A stretch of DNA of 64,000 nucleotides from Halorubrum laminariae (GCF_024494655.1 NZ_JANHDL010000013.1:1-64000), one strand, 5' to 3'. Positions 24,855-33,930 are shown, counted from the first letter of the stretch. Program-made: numbers and translations. Notes: generated by a model from the sequence alone, not told the origin.

Positions 24855-25832
24855 GTGTGTACTCTGACGCTCGCATGGCAGGTGTTCGCGGATGCGCCGG
24901 TCGCGCTCGCCGCCAATCGCGACGAGGCGCTGGACCGGGCAGCCGAGCCGCCCGCGATTCGTGACGGCACGGGTGACGGCACTGACGACGACGCCGGCAA
25001 CGGCGACGCCACTGACGACGACACCGGCGACGGCGACGCCACTGACGACGACGACACCGGCGACGGCACGGTTCGGTACGTCGCCCCGCGTGACGCGCAG
25101 GCCGGCGGCACGTGGATCGGACTTACCGACGACGGTCTCGTCGTCGCCGTCACCAACCGCTGGCTTGACGCCGACCGCGACGGGGAGCGCTCCCGCGGGC
25201 TGCTTGTCCGCGACTGCCTCGAAGCCGACTCCGCCGAAGACGCCCGTCAGACCGTCGAACGATCGGTTGCGACACGCGCGTACGACGGGTTCAACCTCGT
25301 GATCGCCGACGCGCGGTCGGCGTTTCTGCTCGCGTACGACGGCGCGCTCGCGGTGACGCGGCTCGACGCCGGCGTGCACGTCGTCGGCAACGTCGGCGGC
25401 GTGGTCGGCGGCGCAGAGCGGTTCTCGATCCCCGAGCGCCGCCGCGCGTTCGGCGACGAACGTGCGGCGAGCGCGCGGGCGGTCGCCGACGCGCTCGCCC
25501 CGGACTCGGAGGAGTCGGTCGACGCGTGGCTCGACCGCGCGAGCGCGGTTCTCGCGGACCATGAGTACGGGGCGTGCCTCCACGGCGACGACTTCGGGAC
25601 GGTGTCGTTCACGCGAATCCGGACCGGTCCCGACCCGGCGTTCGCGTACGCGGACGGTCCGCCCTGCGAGACCGATCCCGTTTCCGTGTCGCTACCGCCG
25701 GGATTCGACACCGGCGGCGAGGGCGATAGCGGCGATGCGATCGATACGGGGGATGAGGACGATGGTGACAGCGAGGCCGACGGCGGCGGTGGCGTCGATA
25801 CCGTTCCCGACGACGCGGAAAGTCAGTTTTAA
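24855..25832 (+). CDS. NRDE-family protein (TANGO2-like)
   Basis: Members carry an N-terminal NRDE motif and are related to TANGO2, linked to transport, haem or acyl-group metabolism in eukaryotes; archaeal roles are unknown. This 325-residue protein starts at GTG 24855 and shows CTLTLAWQV and AANRDEAL (about residues 19-26). A 37-residue Asp/Gly/Thr repeat (about 37-73) is inserted directly after the motif, before the family core resumes (VAPRDAQAGGTWIGLTDDG). The C-terminal 45 residues are also low-complexity and acidic. The gene is divergent from gdh. Confidence 0.83.
   Translation: MCTLTLAWQVFADAPVALAANRDEALDRAAEPPAIRDGTGDGTDDDAGNGDATDDDTGDGDATDDDDTGDGTVRYVAPRDAQAGGTWIGLTDDGLVVAVTNRWLDADRDGERSRGLLVRDCLEADSAEDARQTVERSVATRAYDGFNLVIADARSAFLLAYDGALAVTRLDAGVHVVGNVGGVVGGAERFSIPERRRAFGDERAASARAVADALAPDSEESVDAWLDRASAVLADHEYGACLHGDDFGTVSFTRIRTGPDPAFAYADGPPCETDPVSVSLPPGFDTGGEGDSGDAIDTGDEDDGDSEADGGGGVDTVPDDAESQF
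24981..25070. repeat. In-frame 30-bp repeat within the NRDE gene
   Basis: Three units of 30 bp, the last changed by a 3-bp insertion and a matching loss, encode ATDDDAGNGD-like and ATDDDTGDGD-like residues. All length changes keep frame. It is a coding minisatellite likely to vary between strains. Confidence 0.85.
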
Positions 25833-25857
25833 GCGACTCGCGGGCGGCTGTAACGGT

Positions 25858-26211
25858 ATGAGCGTGTCCGAACTCGAGGCCGACCTGTCCGCCGACGAGC
25901 GGGACGGCCTCGATCTCATCCGCGAGACCGGTGGTATCCATCAGAGCGACTTCTGGAAGGAACTCGACGTCTCCTCGCGGAAGGGGAGCCGGATCGCGGA
26001 GGCGTTGGCGGACTCGGGACTCATCCAGCGCGAAGAGACCGTCTACGACGGCCACAACACCTACTATCTGGAGCCCGCGCCCCGCGATCTGGACTTCTCA
26101 CTGTTGATGGCCGACGACATGTTGTCGCCGTTTATCGGCGAGGAGGAAGTCGACCCGCAGGCCGACGCCTTCTCGCAGTGGATGATGAACCTCGCGTACG
26201 AAGAGTACTAG
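25858..26211 (+). CDS. Winged helix transcriptional regulator-like protein
   Basis: This 117-residue protein has a helix-turn-helix (DLIRETGGIHQSDFWKELDV and KGSRIAEALADSGLIQREE, about residues 17-61) of the winged-helix kind, with a wing (TVYDGHNTYYLEP). The C-terminal 40 residues are helical (SLLMADDMLSPFIGEEE), perhaps for dimerisation. It resembles small haloarchaeal HTH regulators with no known target. It starts 25 bp after the NRDE gene on the same strand. Confidence 0.78.
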   Translation: MSVSELEADLSADERDGLDLIRETGGIHQSDFWKELDVSSRKGSRIAEALADSGLIQREETVYDGHNTYYLEPAPRDLDFSLLMADDMLSPFIGEEEVDPQADAFSQWMMNLAYEEY

Positions 26212-26332
26212 TTCGACTGCGGCGCGGACCGAGCGCCGCGTCGGTCGCGTACCGAAACATACGCTTCACGGCCGCCCACGCTGCTGCCGGTCGCGGGTCC
26301 CTTATATGCCGAGCGCGTGAACAACGGGGTAC

Positions 26333-27010
26333 ATGACAAGCGCGCTGTTCGTTGTGAGCGAGGAAGGCTACTGGGCCGAAGAGTGTATCGAGCCGCTTTC
26401 GACGCTCGAATCCGAGGGCGTCGACGTGACGATCGCGACGCCCTCCGGGTCGCCGCCGGTCGTCGACGAGCGGTCGCTGGAGCCCGACGCCGCCGGCGGC
26501 GAGGAGGTGGCCGACGAGTTCCGCGAAGTCGACGAGACCCACCCCGTGCTGAACGACCCCGAACCTATCGCGGGCGTTGACGCCGACGGATACGACGCGG
26601 TGGTGTTCCCCGGCGGTCACGGGACCGTCTGGGACGTGAATCAGGACCGTCACGCCCGCCAGCTGCTGCTCGACGCGGTCGCCGGCGACGACGGCGTCGC
26701 CCTCGTCGTCTGTCACGCGGTCGGTATCCTCGCGTTCACCCGCGAGGCCGACGGGACGCCGCTCGTCGAGGGTCGGTCCGTCACCGGATTCCCGAATGAG
26801 TGGGAGGAGGGCATCGTCGACGACAGCGACGTGCTCCCGGACGGTCGGAAGCTCCCCTACTGGGTCGAAGACGAGGTCGTCCTCGCCGGGGGCAACTGGG
26901 ACGCCGAACTCGACGCCGACACGAGCGTCACCGTCGACGGCGACCTGATCACCGCCCGCGGCCCGGAATCGTCGTCCGCGGCCGCACAGACGCTCCTAGA
27001 GGAGCTGTAG
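26333..27010 (+). CDS. DJ-1/PfpI-family protein, type 1 glutamine amidotransferase-like
   Basis: This 225-residue protein belongs to the DJ-1/PfpI superfamily. The nucleophile elbow is VVCHAVG with Cys127 followed by His128, and VVFPGGHG (about residues 90-97) is the usual oxyanion loop. Members act as glyoxalase III, chaperones or peptidases. Given methylglyoxal synthase in the same window, a glyoxalase-III-type role (methylglyoxal to lactate without glutathione) is a reasonable guess but unproven. Length and fold order match the Hsp31/YhbO-like group. Confidence 0.85.
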   Translation: MTSALFVVSEEGYWAEECIEPLSTLESEGVDVTIATPSGSPPVVDERSLEPDAAGGEEVADEFREVDETHPVLNDPEPIAGVDADGYDAVVFPGGHGTVWDVNQDRHARQLLLDAVAGDDGVALVVCHAVGILAFTREADGTPLVEGRSVTGFPNEWEEGIVDDSDVLPDGRKLPYWVEDEVVLAGGNWDAELDADTSVTVDGDLITARGPESSSAAAQTLLEEL

Positions 27011-27084
27011 ACGGTCGACTGCGGTTGCGGTTTGCCGCGTTTTTTGCGGTGTACGGCGGCGTGATGAGGTCGATCGCGCGTGGG

Positions 27085-27378
27085 TCACCGGATCACGAAC
27101 TGCGGCTCCGCGATCCGCTCGCTTTTGCACTCCGGACACCGCGACGGCTCGTTGATCGGGTCGTCGAAGCCGTCGAATCCGCAGTCGTGGCACTCCGGCG
27201 GCGCGACGAGGAACTCGTCGGAGTCGTCATCGCTCTCGGCGACCGACCGGGCGACGTGGTCGAGGTGCTCGTACACGACGGGCGTCGGCAGCGACAGCGA
27301 CGCGCCGAGGTCGCTCGCGCTCGCCGCTCCCTCGCGGAGGGTCTCGGCGATTCGCTGTCGGGTCGTCTCCGTCTCCAT
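27085..27378 (-). CDS. HTH and zinc-ribbon transcriptional regulator-like protein
   Basis: This 97-residue protein pairs an N-terminal winged helix-like segment (RQRIAETLREGAASASDLG, about residues 7-25) with a C-terminal zinc ribbon having CHDCGF (about 63-68) and CPEC (about 81-84), followed by SERIAEPQFVIR. The arrangement matches a family of short archaeal regulators with an HTH and a rubredoxin-like zinc site. Its target is unknown. The start at 27378 was picked because the region upstream translates to arginine-rich nonsense. Confidence 0.8.
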   Translation of the reverse strand: METETTRQRIAETLREGAASASDLGASLSLPTPVVYEHLDHVARSVAESDDDSDEFLVAPPECHDCGFDGFDDPINEPSRCPECKSERIAEPQFVIR

Positions 27379-27435
27379 GCCGGTCGTTCGTCGCCGACGG
27401 GTAAAACGCCGACGGCGGGGCCACACCGGCGGTGC

Positions 27436-27503
27436 AGTCACGCTGCCGCGAGCGGAGTAGTCACGCCAGCGCGAGCGGAGTAGTCACGCTGCCGCGAGCG
27501 GAG
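27436..27503. repeat. 23-bp tandem repeat, three copies
   Basis: Three direct copies, 27436-27458, 27459-27481 and 27482-27503 (last base missing), begin AGTCACGC and end GCGAGCGGAG. Copies one and three are identical across their shared 22 bases, and the middle copy has a few substitutions. They lie in the spacer between the zinc-ribbon gene and nth. Confidence 0.88.
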
Positions 27504-27575
27504 AGCGCGCACGTCTCGCATCTGAACCGTTCACCGATCCGGATCGTTCAATGTCGCCCGGGCGGAGGGATCGGC

Positions 27576-28259
27576 ATGGGCACGCCACTCGACTCGCGTG
27601 AGGAGCAGGTCACGGAGGTTCTCGACCGGCTCTACGAGGAGTATCCCGATTCGACCATCTCGCTCAACTACTCGAACCGGCTTGAGCTTCTCATCGCCGT
27701 GATCCTCTCGGCGCAGTGTACCGACGAGCGCGTGAACAGCGTGTGTGCCGACCTGTTCGAGACGTACGAGACGGCCGAAGAGTACGCGAACGCCCCGCAA
27801 GAGGAACTCGCGGAGGCGATAAACTCCATCACCTACTACAACAACAAGGCGGAGTACATCCGGTCGGCGTGCGCGGACATCGCCGAGAAACACGACGGCA
27901 AGGTGCCGGACACGATGTCCGAACTCACCGACCTGATGGGTGTCGGTCGCAAGACCGCCAACGTCGTGTTACAGCACGGCCACGACGTGGTCGAGGGGAT
28001 CGTCGTCGACACCCACGTTCAGCGGCTCACCCGCCGGCTCGCGATAACGGACGAGGAGAGCCCGACGAAGATCGAGCAGGATCTCCTCGATATCGTCCCC
28101 CAAAGCGACTGGCAGCAGTTTACTCATCTCATGATCGACCACGGGCGGGCGACGTGCACCGCGCGGAACCCCGACTGCGCGGAGTGCGTGCTGGCCGACA
28201 TCTGTCCCTCCGCGAAGCCCGACGCCGGCGTGGACCTCGCCAGCGGCGAGGTGTGGTAG
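27576..28259 (+). CDS. nth: Endonuclease III (DNA glycosylase/AP lyase)
   Basis: Nth removes oxidised pyrimidines and cleaves abasic sites in base-excision repair. The 227-residue protein has the helix-hairpin-helix loop MGVGRKTANVVL with catalytic Lys126 and the catalytic Asp145 in VVDTHVQRL. The 4Fe-4S cluster is C-x6-C-x2-C-x5-C at Cys194, Cys201, Cys204 and Cys210. The ATG at 27576 follows a purine-rich sequence (GGAGGGAT) and gives the length usual for the family (about 210-230). The gene is single. Confidence 0.95.
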   Translation: MGTPLDSREEQVTEVLDRLYEEYPDSTISLNYSNRLELLIAVILSAQCTDERVNSVCADLFETYETAEEYANAPQEELAEAINSITYYNNKAEYIRSACADIAEKHDGKVPDTMSELTDLMGVGRKTANVVLQHGHDVVEGIVVDTHVQRLTRRLAITDEESPTKIEQDLLDIVPQSDWQQFTHLMIDHGRATCTARNPDCAECVLADICPSAKPDAGVDLASGEVW

Positions 28260-28346
28260 AGCGAGCCGGTAACATCGGCGGCCCGTCGTCGCCGACGCCG
28301 GAAGCCGGCGTGGACGCGATTCGAATCGACCGTCATCAGGCGTCTG

Positions 28347-28424
28347 TATATAAAGGCCCACCAGATCGGGGGAGACGGCCGAATCTGTCCCGACGAAAGG
28401 GAACTCGCTTCTCGGTTTAAATAC
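28347..28424 (+). promoter_or_regulatory. Two TATA boxes upstream of the DoxX gene
   Basis: TATATAAA at 28347-28354 and TTTAAATAC at 28416-28424 are 69 bp apart on the plus strand. The second would start transcription near 28447, giving a short leader that carries GGAGAG before the ATG at 28459. The first would start near 28378 and give a leader of about 80 nt or a separate short RNA. Confidence 0.5.
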
Positions 28425-28458
28425 ACATCCGCCGTACTCCCAACTGAGGAGAGACACT

Positions 28459-29013
28459 ATGTCAACCAACACGACAAACGAGTTTGGCGGAGAGTTCGGC
28501 GGCGTCACCCTGCTCGGGAAGGCGCACTCGCTGTCGGCGCTGTTCATCGTCCTGCTTCGGGCGACGATCGGCGGGATGATCCTGTTCGCGGGATTCGGAA
28601 AGCTCGCGGAGTGGCCCTTCGACGCGAGCGGCTACCTCGCAAACGTCGACCCCGCGAGCCCGGTCAGCGGCCTCTACGGCGCGATGGCCGCGATGCCATG
28701 GTTCGTCGAATTCGCGAACGTGTTCGTTCCGGCCACGCAGGTGCTCATCGGCGCGGCGCTCATCGCCGGCGCGTTCGTCCGGCTGGCCGCGCTCGGCGGG
28801 GCCGCCCAGATGCTGCTGTTCTACCTCGGCGGCTGGAGCGGCGACATCCTCGCGCTGTTTGACTCGACGCTCGTCTACGCGGTCGTGTTCCTCACGGTCG
28901 CGGCGTTCGGCGCGGGTCGAGTCCTCGGGCTCGACGCCCGTATCGAGCGAATCGAGGTCGGCGGACTGGCGCTGACGGAGCGGTTCCCGAAACTCCGATA
29001 CATCCTCGGGTAG
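28459..29013 (+). CDS. DoxX-family membrane protein
   Basis: DoxX proteins are small membrane proteins linked to terminal oxidases or redox stress. This 184-residue protein has four transmembrane helices (near residues 28-48, 75-95, 103-123 and 130-150) and the typical [16 protein letters not shown] start of the family domain. The ATG lies about 38 nt after the second TATA box, behind a GGAGAG stretch. The N-terminal 20 residues are hydrophilic. No partner oxidase gene is adjacent. Confidence 0.85.
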   Translation: MSTNTTNEFGGEFGGVTLLGKAHSLSALFIVLLRATIGGMILFAGFGKLAEWPFDASGYLANVDPASPVSGLYGAMAAMPWFVEFANVFVPATQVLIGAALIAGAFVRLAALGGAAQMLLFYLGGWSGDILALFDSTLVYAVVFLTVAAFGAGRVLGLDARIERIEVGGLALTERFPKLRYILG

Positions 29014-29108
29014 GGGGGAGGCGGAGCCGTTTCCGGTTCGACTGCGGTCCCGGCGCTGGGTTTCGGCTTCCAATCGATATAAGAGCGCGGGGGCGGAACG
29101 GGCGGGTA

Positions 29109-30191
29109 ATGGACCTCGGTTCGCGGGACGCGTTCGCTCGGATGGGGACGCTCGGCATCGAAGAGGAGTTCTACATCGTGGATGCCGAAGGCCGCCCCAC
29201 GTCCGGGACCGACGACCTCGTCTACGGACGGGACCCGCCGCCGGAGATCCCTGACGGCTTCGATCACGAGCTGTTTAAATGTACTATCGAGGCGCAGACG
29301 GAACTGATCGAGGATCCGTCGAACGCGGGGGACGCACTCGCCACGGTCCGGGAGGCGCTCGTCGACCACGCGGCCGTCGACGACTACCGGATCGCCGCGG
29401 CGGGCCTCCACCCGACTGCGAAGTGGCAGGAGTTGGAACACGTCACAAAACCTCGCTATCAGGCCCAACTCGACCGGATTCAGTACCCGCAACACCGCAA
29501 TCTCGCCACCGGGCTGCATGTCCACGTCGGCGTCGACGACGCCGACAAGGCGGTATGGGTAGCCAACCGCCTCCGCTGGCACTGTCCAATCCTGCTCGCG
29601 CTGTCAGCGAACTCACCGTACTGGAATGACTTCGATACCGGGCTCGCGTCGGCCCGCGCGAAGGTGTTCGAGAATCTCCCGAACACCGGGATTCCCTCGG
29701 CGTTCGCGGACTTCGACGCGTTCCAGCGGTACGAGCGCCGGATGGTCGAGACCGACTCCATCGCCGACCGGGGTGAACTCTGGTTCGACGTGCGGCCGCA
29801 CACCGGCCACGGGACCGTCGAGGTGCGTGCGCCGGACGCCCAGCGCGACCCCCAGATCACCCTCGCGCTGGTCGAGTACGTCCACGCGCTCGTCGTCGAC
29901 TACGCGGAGCGCTACGAGGACGGCGAGCGCGCGGCCGACCCGCTCCGACGCGAACTTCTCGACGAGAACAAGTGGCGAGCGATCCGACACGGCCACGACG
30001 CCTCGTTCGTCGCCCGCGACGGCGAGTCGACTCCGTCGCTCGGTGAGGTGGTCGACGCCGAGTGCGACCGACTCGGTGTCTCCGGCATCCGCGACGTGTA
30101 CGAGTCGGAAAGCGGCGCGACACGCCAGCGACGCCTCCGCGACGAGGCGGGCGTCGACGCGCTGTGTGCGGACCTGATCCTCTCGCCGTAG
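29109..30191 (+). CDS. gshA: Glutamate-cysteine ligase (haloarchaeal GshA)
   Basis: This 360-residue enzyme makes gamma-glutamylcysteine, the main low-molecular-weight thiol of haloarchaea. Landmarks of the ATP-grasp-unrelated GCS2 family are [14 protein letters not shown] near the N-terminus and TGLHVHVGV (about residues 136-144), with the metal-binding Glu and His pairs usual for the fold. No gshB is needed in this lineage. It fits with the monothiol glutaredoxin at 22593. It is transcribed alone. Confidence 0.9.
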   Translation: MDLGSRDAFARMGTLGIEEEFYIVDAEGRPTSGTDDLVYGRDPPPEIPDGFDHELFKCTIEAQTELIEDPSNAGDALATVREALVDHAAVDDYRIAAAGLHPTAKWQELEHVTKPRYQAQLDRIQYPQHRNLATGLHVHVGVDDADKAVWVANRLRWHCPILLALSANSPYWNDFDTGLASARAKVFENLPNTGIPSAFADFDAFQRYERRMVETDSIADRGELWFDVRPHTGHGTVEVRAPDAQRDPQITLALVEYVHALVVDYAERYEDGERAADPLRRELLDENKWRAIRHGHDASFVARDGESTPSLGEVVDAECDRLGVSGIRDVYESESGATRQRRLRDEAGVDALCADLILSP

Positions 30192-30272
30192 CCTGCGTCA
30201 CCGATCTGCCGAGTTCCGTCGCCGCAGAAACGACGAGAAACCCTTTTGCCCGAGCGGACCCCAGATTCGGGC

Positions 30273-30887
30273 ATGACCACGGACGACGCCGACGGTGAGG
30301 AGTCCCCTACGGAGCGCACCCGCGAGGAGTTGCGAAAGACGAAAGCGCGTCTCGGTGAGGGCGCGGACAAGGCGGTACGGGAGTTCGACGACAACGTCGT
30401 TGACCTCCTCGCGTGGCTGCTGGACACGGAGACGCGTGCGCGGATCTACGTCTTCCTCCGCGACAACCCGCAGAGCACGAGCGACGAGGTCGCAGACGGG
30501 ACCGGACTCTACCCGAGCACGGTTCGCGAGGCGCTCGCCGAACTCCACGACGAGGGGACCGTCGAGCGCGACAAGCGCGAGGCGAGCGGGGCCGGAAACA
30601 ACCCCTACGAGTACGAAGCGATCGCGCCGAGCGAGCTGGTTCGCGGCGTCGTCGGCGACGTACAGCGAGAGCTGAACGCCGTGTTCAATCTCGATCGACG
30701 GCTCGGCGGGGAGTCTCCCGAGGGCGACGCGGACCCCGTCCGAATCTCGGTCGGCAACGCCGGCAGCGGAGAGGGCGACACCGACGCCGGCGTGGAAGGT
30801 GACACCGGGACGGTGCCTGACGACGCCGAGACGGACGATGCCGAGACGGACGATGCCGAGACGGACGATGCCGAGACCGACGACTGA
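30273..30887 (+). CDS. Winged-helix DNA-binding protein with repetitive acidic tail
   Basis: The 204-residue protein has a charged N-terminal helix, then a winged helix-turn-helix (LLDTETRARIYVFLRDNPQS and VADGTGLYPSTVREALAELH, about residues 50-100) resembling TrmB/ArsR-like regulators. After about residue 150 it is disordered and acidic, ending in four 5-residue repeats of DDAET. The start at ATG 30273 was preferred to 30246 because it leaves a more ordinary N-terminus. The target is unknown. It ends 50 bp upstream of coaD. Confidence 0.75.
   Translation: MTTDDADGEESPTERTREELRKTKARLGEGADKAVREFDDNVVDLLAWLLDTETRARIYVFLRDNPQSTSDEVADGTGLYPSTVREALAELHDEGTVERDKREASGAGNNPYEYEAIAPSELVRGVVGDVQRELNAVFNLDRRLGGESPEGDADPVRISVGNAGSGEGDTDAGVEGDTGTVPDDAETDDAETDDAETDDAETDD
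30819..30878. repeat. In-frame 15-bp repeat at a regulator C-terminus
   Basis: Four 15-bp units encoding DDAET run to the stop codon region. Copy number is likely to vary between strains and would alter only a disordered acidic tail. Confidence 0.85.
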
Positions 30888-30936
30888 GTCGACCGCATTC
30901 GTGACCATTTAAGTTCTGTCCGCGCAACGAACGGGC

Positions 30937-31431
30937 ATGAACGTCGCGCTGGGGGGTACGTTCGATCCCGTTCACGACGGCCACCGGAAGCTGTTCGAAC
31001 GGGCGTTCGAGCTGGGTGACGTCACCGTCGGGCTCACGTCAGACTCGCTCGCACCGAAGACCCGACACGTCGAGCGGTACGTCCGCCCGTACGACCGCCG
31101 AAAGCGCGACCTCGAAGCCGAACTCGCGCCACGCGCGGAGAAGTACGACCGCGACTACGCGATCCGCGAACTCTCCGAACCGACCGGTATCGCTGTCGAA
31201 CCCGAGTTCGACGCGCTCATCGTCTCTCCGGAGACGAGAGACGGCGGAGAGCGGATAAACGAGATCCGCGCCGAGAACGGCCACAATCCCCTAGAGATCG
31301 TCGTCGTCGACCACGTCATGGCCGACGACGGCGAGCGCATCTCCTCGACCCGGATCGTCTCCGGCGAGATCGACGAACACGGGACCCCGACGCCCGACCG
31401 AGAGGGGAGAGGGGCGACGCGCCCGAAATGA
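30937..31431 (+). CDS. coaD: Phosphopantetheine adenylyltransferase (archaeal CoaD)
   Basis: CoaD transfers AMP to 4'-phosphopantetheine, the penultimate step of coenzyme A synthesis. The 164-residue protein has the nucleotidyltransferase motif GGTFDPVHDGHRKLF (about residues 6-20) and ends its core with SSTRIVSGEID (a variant of the second ATP site). Length fits the archaeal family (about 150-165). It overlaps the following membrane-protein gene by 4 bp (ATGA), so both are likely co-transcribed. Confidence 0.92.
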   Translation: MNVALGGTFDPVHDGHRKLFERAFELGDVTVGLTSDSLAPKTRHVERYVRPYDRRKRDLEAELAPRAEKYDRDYAIRELSEPTGIAVEPEFDALIVSPETRDGGERINEIRAENGHNPLEIVVVDHVMADDGERISSTRIVSGEIDEHGTPTPDREGRGATRPK

Positions 31432-31922
31432 CTGAAGCCGACACGTCCGGAGTGGCGGGCGGCGACGCGGGGAACGGGGAGTCGACGGGCGGCGAACTCA
31501 CTCTCCTGCGGCGGATCGCCCTCGGTGAGTCCGGGTTCGAGCGCGCGACGGTGTGGAGCGCGGTCGGACTGGCGCTGTCGTACGCCGCCTTCGACGCGGC
31601 CGCGCTCGTCGGATTCACCACGAGTCAGACCGCCGTCGTCCTCGCTGCGGTGACGGCGCTCGCCGCGATCACGTTCGCGACGACCGGCGGCGGGGCGCTC
31701 CCGACGGCGATCCTCGCCTACGGACCGCTCGCCGGAACGCTGCTCCGGTGGATCGGGCCGGAGCCGTACGTCACGCCGTTCGCGGCCGACGGCCCGTCCG
31801 CGCTCGCGCTCGCCGAACCGTTCGGTCTCGCGGCCGCGGCGGCGGTCGCGGTCGGATCCGTTTCGGCGGTCGTCGGATACCTCGTCGATCGTGGCCGATT
31901 CAGCCGTCGATCTTCCCGTTGA
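31428..31922 (+). CDS. Membrane protein of unknown function
   Basis: This 164-residue protein has an acidic N-terminus of about 40 residues and four probable helices (near residues 42-62, 66-88, 90-110 and 128-153), the last followed by a basic end. It overlaps coaD by 4 bp and its 3' end overlaps the convergent oxidoreductase gene by 23 bp. No family was recognised. Confidence 0.65.
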   Translation: MTEADTSGVAGGDAGNGESTGGELTLLRRIALGESGFERATVWSAVGLALSYAAFDAAALVGFTTSQTAVVLAAVTALAAITFATTGGGALPTAILAYGPLAGTLLRWIGPEPYVTPFAADGPSALALAEPFGLAAAAAVAVGSVSAVVGYLVDRGRFSRRSSR

Positions 31923-33348
31923 GCACCTTCGCGGCGACGAGTATCGGGTCCCACACGGGACTGAACGGCGGGGCGTACGCCAGATCCAGCCGCTCCACCT
32001 CGCCGACCGTCATGTCCGCTTCGAGGGCAGTCGCGACCGTGTCGATCCGGACGGCGGCGCGATCGGGCCCGGCGATGCTCCCGCCGAGCAGGCGTCCGGT
32101 GTCGCGGTCGGCGACGAGCGTCACGTCAGTCTCGGCCGCACCGGGGTAGTACCCCGACCGCGAACCCGCGGTCACCGTCTCGCGGACCGGGTCGAAGCCG
32201 GCCTCCAGCGCTTCGTCCTCGTCGAGGAGCCCCGCGCGGCCGGCCTCCATGTCGAACGCCTTCACCACGGCGGTGGCGGCGATGTCGCCGACCGGCGTGG
32301 GATCCCCCGCGATCGTCGCCCCGATCGCCCGCCCCGCCCGGTTCGCGGTGAGTCCGAGCGGCATCCACGCCTCCTCGCCCGTGACCGCGTGGCGCGCGGT
32401 CGCGCAGTCGCCGGCGGCGTACACGTCCGGCAGATTCGTCCGTCCGTGCTCGTCGGTGGAGATTGCGCCGCCCTCGCCGAGAGCGACGCCGGTGTCGTCG
32501 AGGAGCTCCGTGTTCGGTCGGATACCGACACCGACGACAGCCATGTCGACCGCGAGGCTCTCCGCGTCGGTCCCGTCGTCCCCGATACCGAACGCGACCG
32601 CCTCGATCCGATCGTTGCCGTCGATGGAGTCGACTGGGGCGTTCGTGTGGATCGTCACGCCCCGCTCCGTGAGTTCGGCCTCGACGCGTTCGCCGACGGC
32701 CGCACCGAAATCCGAGAGGAGGTGTCCGGAGCGGTGAAACAGGTGCACGTCGAGTCCGCGCTCCGCGAGCGCCTCGGCGGTTTCGACGCCGACGTAGCCG
32801 CCGCCGATGATCGCGGCAGTCTCCGGTGCAGCCATCGCGGCGTTGCGCTCGACGCGATCGCGGTCGACGGCGCTCACGTCGGCGCGCTCGGGATCGTACT
32901 CGTCCGGCTCCGCGACGTACGCGTCGATCGCGGCCGCGGTGTCCATGTCGTGGAGAGTGAACGCGCCGTCGAGCCCGCGTACGTCGAACGGTCCCGTCGT
33001 CGCGCGCCCGCCTGTGGCCACGAGCAGATCGCCGTACGGTTGCTCGAACCGGTCGCCGTCAGCGGTCTCGACCGTGACGCGCTTCACATCGGGATCGACG
33101 GCGACCACCTCGTAGCCCCGCCGGAGGTCGATTCCCCGCTCGTCGACCTCGCTCGGGGACAGCGAGAGGAGGTCCGACATGCGCTCGACGAGCCCCTCGA
33201 TGAAGTACGGCATGCCGCAGTAGGCGTACGAGATCCATCGTCCTTTCTCGAAGACGACGACCTCGCGGTCGGGGGCCGTCCGACGGAACTTGCTCGCGGC
33301 GCTCAGCCCGGCCGCGTCCGCACCGACGACGACGAACGGATCGCTCAT
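31900..33348 (-). CDS. FAD-dependent pyridine nucleotide-disulfide oxidoreductase (CoA-disulfide reductase/NADH oxidase type)
   Basis: This 482-residue flavoprotein has the N-terminal FAD site (VVVGADAAGLSAASK), a single redox cysteine Cys44 in YAYCGMPYFIEG, the NAD-binding motif (AAIIGGGYVGVETAEAL, about residues 170-186) and the second FAD motif (DVYAAGDCATARHAVTG). These define the CoA-disulfide reductase/NADH oxidase group rather than glutathione reductase. It could keep CoA or another thiol reduced, or oxidise NADH with O2. Its 3' end overlaps the convergent membrane gene by 23 bp. Confidence 0.88.
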   Translation of the reverse strand: MSDPFVVVGADAAGLSAASKFRRTAPDREVVVFEKGRWISYAYCGMPYFIEGLVERMSDLLSLSPSEVDERGIDLRRGYEVVAVDPDVKRVTVETADGDRFEQPYGDLLVATGGRATTGPFDVRGLDGAFTLHDMDTAAAIDAYVAEPDEYDPERADVSAVDRDRVERNAAMAAPETAAIIGGGYVGVETAEALAERGLDVHLFHRSGHLLSDFGAAVGERVEAELTERGVTIHTNAPVDSIDGNDRIEAVAFGIGDDGTDAESLAVDMAVVGVGIRPNTELLDDTGVALGEGGAISTDEHGRTNLPDVYAAGDCATARHAVTGEEAWMPLGLTANRAGRAIGATIAGDPTPVGDIAATAVVKAFDMEAGRAGLLDEDEALEAGFDPVRETVTAGSRSGYYPGAAETDVTLVADRDTGRLLGGSIAGPDRAAVRIDTVATALEADMTVGEVERLDLAYAPPFSPVWDPILVAAKVLNGKIDG

Positions 33349-33408
33349 GTAACGGCGAACGACGGGTGTACTGAAAAATCCACGCCGGTCTGACTCCCAG
33401 TCGCCCGA

Positions 33409-33909
33409 TCAGGCGTCTTCGGGCGTGGAACCGTTTTCGAGCGTGGAGCCGTTTTCGGGTGTGGAGCCGTCTCCGTGGCTGTCGGATAGCCGCGTCAGCG
33501 TCTCGCGGGCGTTCTCGACGGCGGCCGGCTGTTTCGCCGGGTACGCCTCCACCTTCGCTCGAACCGTAATGCCGGGGCCGAGGCGAACGTCGCCGCGGAA
33601 GGCGGCCTGCTTGTCGACGCGCAAGAAGAGCGCGCAGTTGTCGTCGACGCGGTCGTCGAGCTCGTCGATGACGCGCTCGACGTCGTCGAGGTCGGCGAGG
33701 GCGTCGAGCACGTGACGCATACCGTCGGCGTTCTCGATGCGCGCGGAGAGCACGACGATGCGGTCACCGTGGTGGCCGACGTTTTCGACGCGGTCGATCT
33801 CGGCGTCGTCCGGGAGGAACGTTCGGAGGGCGTCAGCGACCCGTTTTTCGTCCTCGGTGGCGTACGCGAACGCGCGGAGATCAACGTAGTGAAACGGGAC
33901 TGTGGGCAT
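33409..33909 (-). CDS. Archaeal RNA-binding protein (DUF54/COG1325 type)
   Basis: This 166-residue protein matches a family of archaeal RNA-binding proteins sometimes listed as exosome-related. The N-terminus PTVPFHYVDLRAFAYATEDE and the central block FLRVDKQAAFRGDVRLGPGI (about residues 94-113) are typical. The last 28 residues are a low-complexity tail with repeated GSTPENGSTLENGSTPED, produced by an 18-bp DNA repeat (about 33422-33474). The DNA repeats make this region strain-variable. The small beta-protein gene at 33931 may share its transcript. Confidence 0.82.
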   Translation of the reverse strand: MPTVPFHYVDLRAFAYATEDEKRVADALRTFLPDDAEIDRVENVGHHGDRIVVLSARIENADGMRHVLDALADLDDVERVIDELDDRVDDNCALFLRVDKQAAFRGDVRLGPGITVRAKVEAYPAKQPAAVENARETLTRLSDSHGDGSTPENGSTLENGSTPEDA

Positions 33910-33930
33910 TCGGTAAAACGATGGGACGCG

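Noticed and set aside
24750..25583. N-terminal extension of gdh back to 25583
   Set aside because: It would overlap the NRDE gene antisense and add about 280 non-conserved residues. The known enzyme starts at MNAIAVYEG, where the zinc-ligand numbering fits.
27436..27503. Possible CRISPR array
   Set aside because: The units are tandem without spacers, there are only three, and no cas gene is nearby.
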